A stretch of 64,000 nucleotides of DNA, taken from positions 1-64,000 of the forward strand of contig MU266335.1 of the NCBI GenBank assembly GCA_021014945.1, written 5' to 3'. Source of the stretch: Leucogyrophana mollusca. Lineage: Eukaryota > Basidiomycota > Agaricomycetes > Boletales. Positions 47,031 through 58,654 of this stretch are shown here, in pieces; position 1 is the stretch's first letter; each line of letters starts with the position of its first letter. The position numbers and the translations under genes were made by a program. The notes under the pieces were generated by a model, which was not told the origin of the DNA, searched no databases, and saw only the letters and a program-made list of their open reading frames with translations.

Positions 47031-47536
47031 ACATTTGACTATGCAATAGCTAACCAGGATTATCGGTCTGCTTACAGTGTATAGGCGTGTAGTACAGCAT
47101 ATCGGCTTGTGCTGCCCCAGGCTCGCGTGGGGTCGCTCAGTTATCCTGGATGTTCTGGATAGATGCATCACTTGTACTGTACTTCGCACTTCCGCGCAAT
47201 AACATTGTCCGCGCGATGACATGTGATTGTGGCACAGTAGTACTGCCCACGAACTGATAACTTAAGTCGGTTCGACCATTACAGTCGTTCATTCTATATC
47301 ATGGTCTGCCTACGGAAGACCAGTCGTTGGACGTTTAGAATAAAATCGTCGTCGCCTGATCAGACGAGCACCAGGTTCTCAATGTCAAGCTTCAAGCCTC
47401 GATCGGAACTACCTCCGGATCGGTTACACACATATGGTTTCCCGACCGACCGATCTGCCTCAAGCTGTTGCATAATCTCGTCTTTCCATCAATACCTCTT
47501 ACAAGCAGACATTCTGCTGTTACGCCGCTTGTTTCA
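47031..47536. other. Intergenic between Far11/STRIP and DPH1
   Basis: Both neighbours are on the plus strand. The open frame running into the DPH1 start from 47468 has no support as coding. Confidence 0.45.
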
Positions 47537-49324
47537 ATGGACGAGGAAGTAAAACAGAAAAAGCCCACAAATGCTTCCAAGCCCCGCAAACGTTTCGTAG
47601 GGTCAAAATCCGCTGTATCATCAAAACCCGGCCTTCCTGCAACTGTCGCAAACCAGATTCCAGAAGATATCCTGTCCGATGCTCTACTCAACCAGGCCAT
47701 AAAGCAGCTTCCTCAAAACTATTCTTTCGAGATCCACAAGACGATCCATCATGTCCGGAAAAACAAGGCAAAGATGGTGGCACTCCAGATGCCCGAAGGT
47801 CTGCAAATGTTCGCATGCACGATCGCAGATATCATCGAGCGGTGCGCAGGTGATGGAACCTTGTTTCGGGATGCTACATGCTGACCTTAACCGGCGGTAA
47901 CAGGTTCACGGACGCTTTGACCGTTATCATGGGCGATGTCACCTATGGTGCATGCTGCATCGACGATTACACGGCGGTCGCGTTGGGCTGTGATATGCTG
48001 GTCCACTACGGGCACAGTTGTTTGGGTATGTAGCAACCACCCGGATCATGATGCCTTGTCCTGAAATCGGTCGTCAGTTCCAATTGACCAGACATCTATC
48101 AAGACACTCTACATCTTTGTCGAAATTGCGATCGATGCATCTCATCTCGCGCAAACTGTGCGCCTCAACTTCCCCAGCGACCGTCGGCAGTTCCACGAGT
48201 CGCTTCTGGACTCGGAAGAGACAGATGCGCTCATACCTGCCGGTAACCAGATCGGCCAGACGCGTCACCTCCGAATAGAAGGGCCCCAACCTACTCATGA
48301 CAGCGCTTCTCCGGGTCATAATGATGATTCTCAGACATCGACGTCAAGCGAACCGACTCGACTCGCACTTGTCTCGACAATTCAGTTTGTAGCCGCCCTG
48401 CAAAGACTGAAAGAGGATCTTATAGTGGAGCACAAGGATCCTGACACGATATCCCAACCTGCGGGCCTCCTCTCCGATGCACCAGCTTCTGCTTCACCAA
48501 CAGACGGCATTCCTTCATCTGTTAGAAATACTTTATGGCCAGGTCCTTACGAGGCTACAATCCCAAGGTCAAAGCCCCTCTCGCCTGGTGAAATATTGGG
48601 GTGCACAGCCCCACCACTCAAAGACGTCGACGCCTTACTGTATGCATAACCCGTCGTTTTGATGCGTCTTCCTCACACGACCCTTCCCTTTCTGTGTTCC
48701 AGGTATCTAGGTGATGGTCGCTTCCACCTGGAATCTATCATGATCGCGAACCCTACTGTTCCTGCATTCCGCTACGATCCATATTCGAAGAAATTGACCA
48801 GAGAACGTTACAACCACGTTGAAATGAGAACGGTTCGTGATCAGGCTGTGCAGACGGCTCGCAAGAGCATCGACGCTTTTGCGCACGGCGCAGGGAATAT
48901 TGGCAATCCCGGCTCCCCATACGAGGACGCTCCCCTTTGGGGTGTTATCCTTGGGACCCTGGGTAGACAAGGCAGCTTCAAGCAGCTGCAAGCAATCACC
49001 AACCAGCTTACCGCCTCACGCACACCGATTCCCTACATCCCAATCCTTCTATCCGAGCTTTCCCCCACAAAGCTCGCCTTGTTCAACCCTCACGTCGCAA
49101 CATTTATACAGACTTCATGTCCACGCCTGTCTATTGATTGGGGCTATGCGTTTGACCGGCCCCTGTTGAGTCCGTACGAGACTGCTGTTGCAGTGGGTCA
49201 AGCCAAGGGGTGGATGGATGATACAAAGGAACTGGAAGATAGGGCAAAAGGCGGTGTATACCCGATGGACTTCTATGAGGCCGGAAGTCCTTGGGCCATC
49301 TCTAGGATTAAAGCTGCCTTTTGA
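47537..49324 (+). CDS. DPH1: Diphthamide synthesis subunit Dph1
   Basis: Exons 47537-47841, 47904-48025, 48078-48639 and 48703-49324 give 536 residues. Motifs in family order are [131 protein letters not shown] and [11 protein letters not shown]. Three conserved cysteines (in GACCID, TLGC-like GEILGC and TSCPR) are expected to hold the 4Fe-4S cluster. With Dph2 the enzyme moves the aminocarboxypropyl group of S-adenosylmethionine to a histidine of elongation factor 2. An extra Ser/Thr/Asp-rich loop lies at about residues 225-250. Confidence 0.95.
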
Positions 49325-49850
49325 TGTTGTGCTACGGAGGAAGGGGCAGGCTTGAAGCTATCTAAGTACATCATGACCATGTATCATCCGAATGTAGCCT
49401 TAGATTTTCTATGTTTTAGTAAGTACTAAGGCAAGAGCTTAAGCTTACAAGATGATTCGACCACTCACATGTCATGGGTTTTCTCCCTGTTCACGTTTCA
49501 AGATGTGGCTTTTGCCACGCGGATCAGTGATAGACATGTCGTTGACTCGAGGTCACGAAAGTAATTTCGGTGTGAATTCAATTCACAAAAAATTATTCGC
49601 GGGGTGTTCCCCGACAGAGATGAAAAGATCGTTAACTGCTTCATACTCGTTGAGGTTCATGTTCGTGTTGGAGAAAGGAGAGCTCGCGCTCAGGGGTGAG
49701 TTGCTAGAGACACAATCACGTGAACCACGTGGCCACTTTCCTTTGCCTCCGCCGTCAGCTCATGTACTATAGCTAACTTGTCCGCGACCAAGAACCGAGA
49801 CTTGGAGCTATAAGACTTTTGTCATTTCTCCAGGAGACACTCAACGCAAA
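49325..49850. promoter_or_regulatory. Upstream region of NPC1 gene with twin CACGTG boxes
   Basis: Two CACGTG boxes lie at 49717-49722 and 49726-49731, three bases apart and about 120 bp before the proposed start. The first sits in ATCACGTGAA, a form bound by SREBP-class bHLH factors in other organisms. A first exon with the missing signal peptide could also lie here; I did not find one. Confidence 0.4.
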
Positions 49851-52800
49851 ATGTCTCCAGGTGATGTATGTGCCATGAGGGGCTCATGCGGAACCAAGGG
49901 CTGGTTCGGTCAGCAACTTCCGTGTCCCTATGACGGCCCTCCAGTCGAGGTAAGCAAGCTCAACTCTTGTGGTATTTGCAAGGCTAACCGACATTACTTC
50001 ATAGCCAGTGGACAGTAAGGCCCGCGACCTCCTTGTGTCAGTTTGTGGCGAAGAGTTCGCTCAAGGCCCCGCATGTTGCACATCTGAGCAGGTTGAAACC
50101 TTGCGCGACAGTCTCAATCAGGCAGAGCTCATTATTTCTTCATGTCCCGCGTGTCGCAACAACTTCCGCTCGTTCTTTTGCTCCTTCACATGCTCTCCGC
50201 AGCAGGGAAACTTCGTCAATGTCACTGCTACCCAGCAATCCAGCTCGGGTGAAACGGCACTCAAATCGCTGGACTTCTTTGTTAGCGAGCAGTATGCATC
50301 GGGCTTTTTCGACAGTTGCAAAAATGTGCAGGTTGGCGCGACCAACGGATATGCAATGGACCTCATCGGAGGAGGAGCCAAGACCTACTCAGAATTTCTC
50401 AAGTTCCTCGGTGATGAGAAGGATCTTGGTAGTCCATTTCAAATAAACTATCCCCCGACTTCTCCACCGGGGTTTACTCCTCTCAATTCCGTCCCAAGGA
50501 ATTGCGCTGACAACGACCTCGCAAGCCATTGTACCTGCATAGACTGTCCCGATGTTTGCCAAATTCTACCAGACGTCCCCGTACCGACCGCAGGTCCCAC
50601 ATGCCAAGTGGGCCTTCTGTCTTGCCTTTCATTTGTTCTCATACTGGCTTATTCGTTGGCAGTAGCCGCATTCGTATTCGGGTACATTTTCCAGGTCACC
50701 ATGCGGAAACGGAGAGAGAAGCGGTACGAGAGAATGGTGCTATCGACTGATGCCGCCTCTGTTCTTTCGCCGAGAGTGCATAGTCGTGGTCTGGTTGGCG
50801 CTGTCTCTCTTTCCCAAGGAGATGGAAATGACTCATTGGGAGCTCAGTCCACGGAATCTCGCCATCTTGGCCGCGGCGCCTCGCTCTTGGACCCTATAGA
50901 AGCAGTCCAGCCTCGCCAACATCGCCTCAACGCCCTCCTCAGGCGAACTTTCTATCGGCTAGGTTCAGCGACTGCAGGTTCACCTTGGTTGACCTTCGCA
51001 ATCGTATTCGCAATTGTCGGACTATTGAACCTTGGGTGGAAGCAGTTTGAGATAGAGACCGACCCGGTTAGACTGTGGGTTGCCCCTGATTCTGAGAGCA
51101 AGCTGCAGAAGGAGTTCTTTGACGAGCATTTCGGCCCCTTCTACCGCGCCGAACAAATCTTCGTCACAGCAGCGCCACTCGAACCAATCGAAATCAGCAC
51201 AAACTCCACTTCGATCGTTTCCACCGCCGTGCTTTCATGGAAGCATCTCCAGTACTGGTTCAAGGTCGAGAGCGATATCCGCGCTCTCCGCTCTTCGCCC
51301 AATGGGTACGGTCTATCTGACGTATGCTTCAAGCCCGCGGGGCCCCGAGGGGCATGCGTCGTACAATCAGTTGCCGCCTGGTTTGGCAATGACCTCAGCG
51401 ACTATGACCAGGATACGTGGGAGGATCGTTTGATAGACTGCGCGAACTCGCCTGTTGACTGTCTTCCGGATTTCCAGCAGCCACTTGGCCCTCAGTACGT
51501 GCTAGGCGGAGTGCCGGAGGGTGTTAATGGATACAAAGCCTATCGCGACGCAGAAGCACTCGTGGTCACTTACGTCGTATCGGATTCCCTGGATGCCGCA
51601 GAACAGGCAAAGGCTATGGAGTGGGAGCAAACGCTGAAGGAGTACTTGGTAGATTTGAATGAGCGCATTCCCTCAGAGGCGGGCATGAAGATTGCCTTCT
51701 CGACTGGCGTCTCTCTTGAAGAAGAAATCAGCAAGAGCACAAACACGGACGTCAAAATTGTAGTTTTGTCGTACCTCGCCATGTTCTTCTACGTCTCTCT
51801 CACGTTAGGAAGTGGTACCGCCGGACGAGAAGAAGAGGGCGTTGCGGCCTCGCTATCCCAGTGGGCTCGTAACTTTCCCCGCTTATTCAAAAGGTCCCAC
51901 ATCGCATCGTCTTCGATTTCTGTCGACTCACGAACAGTACCTTCCGTATTCCCTCGCCTTCCTCGGAACATATTCGTCAACTCAAAGGTCACGCTGGGTC
52001 TCTTTGGTATCGCTCTCGTAATACTCTCTGTCTCGTCATCGGTCGGGTTCTTCTCGTTGGTCGGGGTCAAGACGACCCTCATCATTGCCGAGGTCATCCC
52101 CTTCCTCGTGCTCGCCGTTGGCGTCGACAATGTTTTCATCCTCGTCCACGAACTTGACCGTCAGAACCTTCTTCACGGGCCCAATGCGTCAGCTGCAGCC
52201 CAAGGAGCGGGTTTCCCGACACCTAGATCCCCAAGTCAATCTCACCGTTCGCCATTCGAGTCAACCCATGACGAGTCGGTGGACACCGCATCTGTGCCAC
52301 TGTATCTACCGGCAGAGGAACGTGTTGCCAGGACACTGGCTCGGATGGGTCCATCTATTCTATTGAGCACCGTGACGGAGACGGTTGCGTTTTCCTTGGG
52401 GGCGCTTGTGCCCATGCCAGCCGTCCGAAATTTTGCGTTATACGCAGCAGGCAGTGTCTTGCTAAATGCGCTCTTGCAAGTCACCGTTTTCGTCAGTGCG
52501 TTGGCCCTTGACCTCAAGCGAGTCGAAGTGAGTAGTGAATATGAAGAAAAGAATTTAGCTGACATTCCCTTCAGTCTAGTCGAGTTGACTGCTTCCCGTG
52601 CATTAGACTTCCTTCTCGCATAGCGCTCCTTGACGCCCCCCTCAGCGGAAATGGGCTAGGCAGGATCGCTCGTTTTATCAGACGCCATTACGCTCCTTTC
52701 CTCCTGCAGCCTGTTGTCAAAGGTGTTGTTCTGTTGAGCTTTGCCGGAATCTTCGTACTTTCTGTGATATCTATGCAACATATCCAGCTTGGTCTTGGTG

Positions 52801-54338
52801 GGTGATACAGCGGTGTGGTTGTAATTGAATCGCTGACAGCCCTTCAGACCAGAGACTTGCTCTACCCTCCGAGTCGTATCTCAACTCATACTTTGACCAT
52901 CTTGATGTTTACCTCGACGTCGGGCCTCCTGTGTATTTCGTTGCGCACGATATCGATGTCACTCATCGGAATGGCCAGCGAGAACTCTGCGGTCGATTCA
53001 CCACCTGCGATGATTTCTCCGTAGCGAATATTCTCGAAGCCGAACGCAAGAGACGAGAGTCCTCTTTCATCTCGCAGCCGAGTGCGTCTTGGATAGACGA
53101 CTTCTTCAAGTGGCTTGATCCCGCCATGGAAACCTGCTGTCGTGTCCGCAAAGCTGACCCCTCCAAGTTCTGCACGGCCAGGGACTCCGAGCGATTATGT
53201 CAACCTTGCTTGTATGGGAAAGAGCCTGCGTGGAATATCACAATGACGGGGCTCCCCCAGGGTGACGAGTTCATGCGGTATCTTCAGCAATGGCTGATAT
53301 CTCCAACTGATGAGGAATGCCCCTTGGCAGGCAAAGCCTCCTTTGGGACGGCGCTCTCTCTAGATGCCGACCGCAGCTCGGTGGTTGCATCGCATTTCCG
53401 AACCTCGCACTCCCCCCTTCGGTCGCAGGCGGACTTCATCAACTCATTTGCTGCTGGCCACCGTATCGCGGACGAGATATCGGAACGTACCGGTGCCAAG
53501 GTCTTCCCCTACTCGCTGCACTACGTCTTCTTCGACCAATATGCACACATAATTGCGATCACGCAGGAAATTCTTGGGCTCGGGCTTGCCGCCGTTTTGG
53601 TAGTCACAGCCCTCCTGCTCGGGTCTTGGAGGACGGGAACCATCGTGACTGGCGTTGTAGCGTTGACGGTGGTCACTGTCATGGGAGTGATGGCCGTATG
53701 GGATATCAGTCTGAACGCAATCAGCCTCGTGAATTTGGTGATATCACTGGGCATCGCGGTAGAGTTCTGTGCACACGTTGCTCGGGCCTTCATGAGTTCA
53801 GGCTCTGGCCTTCCTGTTGACCATCCAGGAGGTCAGAAGGAGCGTGACGAACGGATGTGGACCGCGCTTGTAGATGTCGGCCCTTCAGTAAGCTCCTCCG
53901 CAGCTTGGCTGCCAAGGTGTCAAGGGTGTGAATGCTAACTGCGCCGCAGGTTCTGTCCGGGATTACTTTCACGAAATTGATTGGCATGTCTGTGCTTGCC
54001 CTAACTCGATCGAAGCTTTTGGAGGTACGTCGTGATCATGTGAAGCTATCATGAGTTGTGTTAAGATTGGTCTTAGATCTACTACTTCCGCATGTGGCTC
54101 ACACTCATTATATCCGGCGCACTACATGGGTTGGTCCTGCTTCCCGTGGTGCTCAGTTTAGCTGGGGGGGCTGGGTTTTCTCAGCAAGAAGCTGACGAAG
54201 AATGGATGTCCAATGCCATCAGGAACGATTTTGAATACGCGTAAGATCCTCATCTATGCCCTTGCCCATCGAGTTGCTTCTCACATGAGTTCATCTAGAC
54301 CCTTCCTTGCTGATGATGATTCCCTCGCCAGCGACTAG
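49851..54338 (+). CDS. NCR1: NPC1-type lysosomal/vacuolar sterol transporter
   Basis: Exons 49851-49949, 50005-52527, 52575-52797, 52848-53887, 53950-54024, 54077-54240 and 54299-54338 give 1,387 residues. The Cys-rich sterol-binding N-terminal domain has CAMRGSCGTKGWFGQQLPCP, SSCPACRNNFRSFFCSFTCS and CTCIDCPDVCQ. A membrane helix, the luminal loop (WVAPDSESKLQKEFFDEHFG) and a sterol-sensing domain (LIIAEVIPFLVLAVGVDNVF) follow. The second luminal loop (CCRVRKADPSKFC) and the last five-helix bundle (SLNAISLVNLVISLGIAVEF, VLSGITFTKLIGMSVLALT) complete it. NPC1 passes sterol from vacuole lumen to membrane. The proposed start lacks a signal peptide, unlike other NPC1 proteins. Confidence 0.93.
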
Positions 54339-54434
54339 ATTTTTGCATCGACGGACTTGGAGCTGTAATTTACGCGCAGTTCTTTCATAATTACTTACGA
54401 CAGTTGCAGTCTGATACCAAGATATATAGCAATT

Positions 54435-55328
54435 TTATACTGGAGACCTCGACCTACTATCTCTGATATCGTCCCTGCTGTAACTCCTCCTTCCCCGACT
54501 GACTGACCTAGAGCGAGTTCTGCTCCGGCTGTACCTCGAATAAGAGGAGTATGATGCAGAACGTGAACGAGAAACCGTTCTCGACCTCGAGCGGCTGGAC
54601 CGCACTGAGTAGCTTCGAGACCGGCTGCGCCGCCCGCGGGCGTACCCAGTCCCTCCACGCTCGTAACTCGGGGATCTCCTCCTGGGCGGTAAGCGGCCCC
54701 CTGCCCTGATGGGAGAGCGGGAACGAGAACGAGAGGGACGGTAAGTGTCCCTCGGGGGTGGACCACGGCGCCCAAAGCCTCTCGCTCGGTAGTTATCGGT
54801 GAAGCGTGGAGGTTCGTAACCCCTTCTGCGGTAAGGTGGGGAGCGAGAACGGGAGCGAGAGCGCGAGCGCGACGGGGAGCGCGGTCTGTCGCGTCCATTG
54901 CGTGCAGGACGCGGACGCGAACGTGAACGCGAGCGGATTGGAAGGTTAGATAGCTCTACTTTGAGTACTAGGCCATCGAGATGACCTCCGTTCATGTGAG
55001 ACGCAGCCTTATGTGCTGCCTCCGCATCAGCGAACTCCAGCGCGGCTTTCCCTCGGTTTTGACCAGCTGTAGTGTAAGGTTCACCATTAGCCAAGAAGGT
55101 AACAGAATACCGAGATAGCTAACATTTTTGAAAGAGTGGGAGATCAATTTTGGTTATTTCTCCATAGAAGGCGAATATTGTTTGGAGGTGGGATTGGACG
55201 ACGTTGCGAGAGAGTCCGTTCACCACGACGACCTTTGCATCCTTCTTTTCATCGCTTCCTCCATTGTCCATATCGACATCGCCATCTTGAATAGTCCTTG
55301 GGGACGTCGACCGACCTCTTGTTGACAT
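54435..55328 (-). CDS. RNPS1-like SR protein with one RRM
   Basis: Exons 55328-55124 and 55066-54435 give 278 residues. A single RRM covers about residues 30-110: VVVVNGLSRNVVQSHLQTIF, FAFYGEITKIDLPLFQKSG, RGKAALEFADAEAAHKAASH and LDGLVLKVELS. The remaining about 165 residues are a dense Arg/Ser region. RNPS1 is an auxiliary exon-junction and splicing factor that activates splice sites. Only 96 bp separate its stop from that of the NPC1 gene, so the two transcripts probably overlap at their 3' ends. Confidence 0.9.
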
Positions 55329-55529
55329 CGTGATTAATGGCTAATGTGAAGCCGATGATGAGGGCGTGTGACAAACAGTAACTGAGTGTGACGCAGCGTG
55401 ACGTGACGTCCCAACATAAGCATCAAATTTAAGGGTGGGTCGAGGGTGGGTTGAGGAGTTCTACTACATCAAGCGTAATGTAATGTACATTCATCCCGTG
55501 GACATCTCAGACGCATGAAGTTCAGATCC

Positions 55530-57152
55530 CTACTGCAACTTTGCCTTTTTACGAGGCGGATGGTTCAGATTTTCCTTTCCAATCCCATGAGTCCTTTTGA
55601 GATGTCTTGTTACCAGGTCCTGCCGAACGAAGGTCTGACCGCAAAGAGTACAGGAATAAGGTCGATGGCCCGAATGGCTGGCCTCGTGGCGCGTGCACTC
55701 ATTTTTGCGTAGAAATCGCAGGGAGCTGGATGTTGTTATTTAGCAGGAGCATAGCGCTATAACACAGACGAAGACACACCAGACAGAGCACGCATATGGT
55801 CTCTGGTCGACATGTGCACCAACATGTACCAGGATATGGTCCCGACGTTTGTTCGTTTGTCCGCAACCGATGACATAGCAACGAAAGTCTTGTAGCAGCT
55901 CCCCACGCTCCGATAGTTTACCAGCAAAGTGCATCAGCCACGCCTTGTCGATCTCCTCCACGGAACGTCGCAGCCGATATCTGTCGGCCCGGAATGCAAG
56001 TTCGCCCATTGGAACGCCGTGATGAGCATTGAGAATCGGCGAAGGGTAGGCCGAGTCGAATGAAATAGCACCATCCTCGTCCTTCATTGCCTGGGGTGGT
56101 GGCTCCCGTGGGCTCGAAGGAAAGTTAAATTCCTGGGGTACCATGGTTGGCAAAGGAAGCTGGGTTGCTGCATTCGAAGGCTGGATCCATTTGCGATCTC
56201 CGGTTCTGCGACGTTTGGTCGGGGGGAGGACCAAAGGCACGGCGTTTTCACTTTCTCTGACCTCGGACTTTGCGAATATGGAAACGATATCTTGGATAAC
56301 GCCAGAGAGAGGATACTCTTTGAGAGGTAGCCCAGGGGGATGATTGGCTGGGAGCGATGGTGATGGTGATCGGGTGCGCGAGCCTTCCATCGGAGGCCCG
56401 TAGTAGGGAGAGTCGGGCATCCTCCCCATCGTGTCCAGGGGATTGACGCAAGCTGAAGGCTCTCTCGTGGACAGAGCGAGGTCGAACATGTTGACGTCGG
56501 GGAAAAGCCCGAAGTTGTCACCCGGATATGTAACAGGCTCGTCCTGGAGGTTGAATGACGAACAAGAGGTCATGGGATCGTGACTCGAGCTTGTGTTGTG
56601 AGTGGAATCTGCCGATCCAAACGAGTATTGGGTTGCTCCGACAGAAGATAATGATGACGAGGCCGAGAAGTCAAGACTGGCTTCTGGTGCACAGAGGTCG
56701 CCCGGGAGTGCAGAGTGAGGTCCACCAGTGTCACTTCGATAAAATCCACGGGTGTCAAACACCGTCATCTCGGTGTTTCCGTAGCCAAAGCCACTAGGGG
56801 AAGTGTGCAAGGTTTCCTCAAGTCCATCCGCAAAATCGGCAGAAGGGGGTGGCCGCGTGTTTTCGTCGTCCACGAACGTGAAAGGGGATGCCTGGCGCAA
56901 TCTGTAACTAATACCGAGACCGGCGAGCAGTGGACGAGACAGCGCAATGTCAAGTGCCGCACTGGACTGGAAATCCAACCCATCGTCAAGGCTATCAGAG
57001 AAGTCGGTCATAATCGGGCCCATGTCCATTCTAGGAGGCAAAAGGAGTGTTGGAGTAGATTCTGTCGTGTTTCGCAGCGCCAGCGTCGCGGGAATAGTAG
57101 AGATAGTATTGTGGAATGAATAGTTGAGTGTCGCGTCGCGAACGTGCCTCAT
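55530..57152 (-). CDS. C2H2 zinc-finger transcription factor
   Basis: Exons 57152-55780 and 55725-55530 give 522 residues from ATG 57152 (MRHVRDATLNYS). The N-terminal about 430 residues are acidic and Ser/Pro-rich, as in activation regions. Three zinc fingers close the protein. The first is an irregular CYVIGCGQTNKRRDHILVH, the second YACSVCSLRFLRKNECTRH and the third YSCTLCGQTFVRQDLVTRH. The intron falls inside the second Cys codon of finger 2 (TG/C). A basic tail (HPPRKKAKLQ) may aid nuclear import. The targets are unknown. Confidence 0.88.
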
Positions 57153-57371
57153 GGTGATATTAAAATGTAGATAGAGTAAGTTTATGAAGACGTGAAAGTC
57201 GTAAAGTATTGGGCCGTTCGCCGAATAGTCTGGCGGGGGAGAAACCACTTATTCCTCAGGTCAACATAGGACAGATCCAATTTGTTGGAGTGATGGGTTA
57301 TGATGTTTGTTGGTGTTTGGCAAGAGCTTTAACTCACTACCCGATTAGGAACTCAACGCCAACACTCTCGG

Positions 57372-58545
57372 ATGTCGCACTTCGGTCGCTGCTGGTCCGT
57401 CGTAGGAAAACGACATGCGCTCACCAGGGGCCTCGCGAGCGGCACACCCACGGCCACACAAAAACTTAGAAAGGCTGTACCCGTAATGCTTATCGCTGGG
57501 GTCGGCGCGACTTGTGCCGCCTATTTCTTGTGGCCTAACGAATCACGCTCTGCACCAACATATGGCTCAAAACCACTAAGTCCGACACATTTCACGCCCG
57601 CAAAGCTCGTATCTTCTGAGATATCTAGCATCGACACCAAAATCCTTACATTGGCCGTACCGCCAGAGTTGCTGCCCATGCACGACCCCGAGTCACTTGC
57701 ATCCATTTGGTCGATATACATAAAGGACGATGACATTCAAGTCGAGCGTCCCTACACCCCGCTCGAGGGTGTAGACGAAAAGGGCCACATGAAGTTTTGG
57801 GTCAAAAAATACGAGAAAGGAGAAGTCGGTCGATGGTTGCACTCCAAAACAGTGGGCGACGATATCGAGGTACGAGGACCCATGCAAACATGGCGATGGA
57901 AGGAGGACGTTTGGGATGAAGTTATTATGGTGAGCCCTATTGTAATCGTGACCTGCTGCCGGCACACCAACCGCCATAAAGATCTCCGGAGGAACAGGAA
58001 TCACGCCTTTTTATCAACTGCTTCACAATACATTCTCAACGTCGGGTTCGAATACCAAAACCCGGTTTACGCTACTTCATTCCTCAAGGACGCCTTCTGA
58101 GCTTCCACCTTCGGAAATTCTTGGTCCGTTGCTGAGATACACGGAGGAAATGCCTGATTTTTTCAGCTTACGACTTTTTGTGGATTCATCTCGAGAACCT
58201 GCACCTCCGGACCATATTCACCCGAGATTAACTATTGGCCGGATTGGGAGAACTGCTGTTCAGGACGCTCTGCAATCGGACGAACAAACCTCCTGGTGGC
58301 GGAACCTCTTTACCAAGGAGTCACTCCCCAGTGTTTCCCCCGAGCGGAGGATCTTGTTCTTGGTTTGTGGTCCGGAACAGTCAGTGTTGCATTCCTCTTC
58401 TTGTACATATGATCGCAATAAATATGATTGTCCCAGGATGATCAATGCTATAGCTGGACCCTACGGTCGCAACTTCTCGCAAGGAGAGGTCGGTGGAATA
58501 TTGGGTGAAATGGGGTATAGGTCACATCAAGTGCGGAAGTTGTAG
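57372..58545 (+). CDS. Membrane-anchored NADH-cytochrome b5 reductase-like flavoprotein
   Basis: Exons 57372-57929, 57982-58379 and 58437-58545 give 354 residues. The N-terminus is basic with one helix (VMLIAGVGATCAAYFLW), fitting a mitochondrial anchor. The FAD-binding motif RPYTPLEG, the second flavin motif GEVGRWLHSKTVGDDIEVRG, the NAD-binding ISGGTGITPFYQLLHN and the late VCGPEQMINAIAGP are all present. The GPMQTW segment after VRGP differs from the GPFG of classic b5 reductases. A relative of mitochondrial Cyc2 or Mcr1 is possible, and the electron acceptor is unclear. It diverges from the C2H2 gene across a 219-bp upstream region. Confidence 0.88.
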
Positions 58546-58654
58546 TGGCTTATTGACGCATGATACGTGCAAGAGCTACGTTCTGTGGAGATGACTATTC
58601 TGCATCGTTTTGTGACGGGGCAGAGGAGATGAGTTACCCACCTACGGAGGATTG

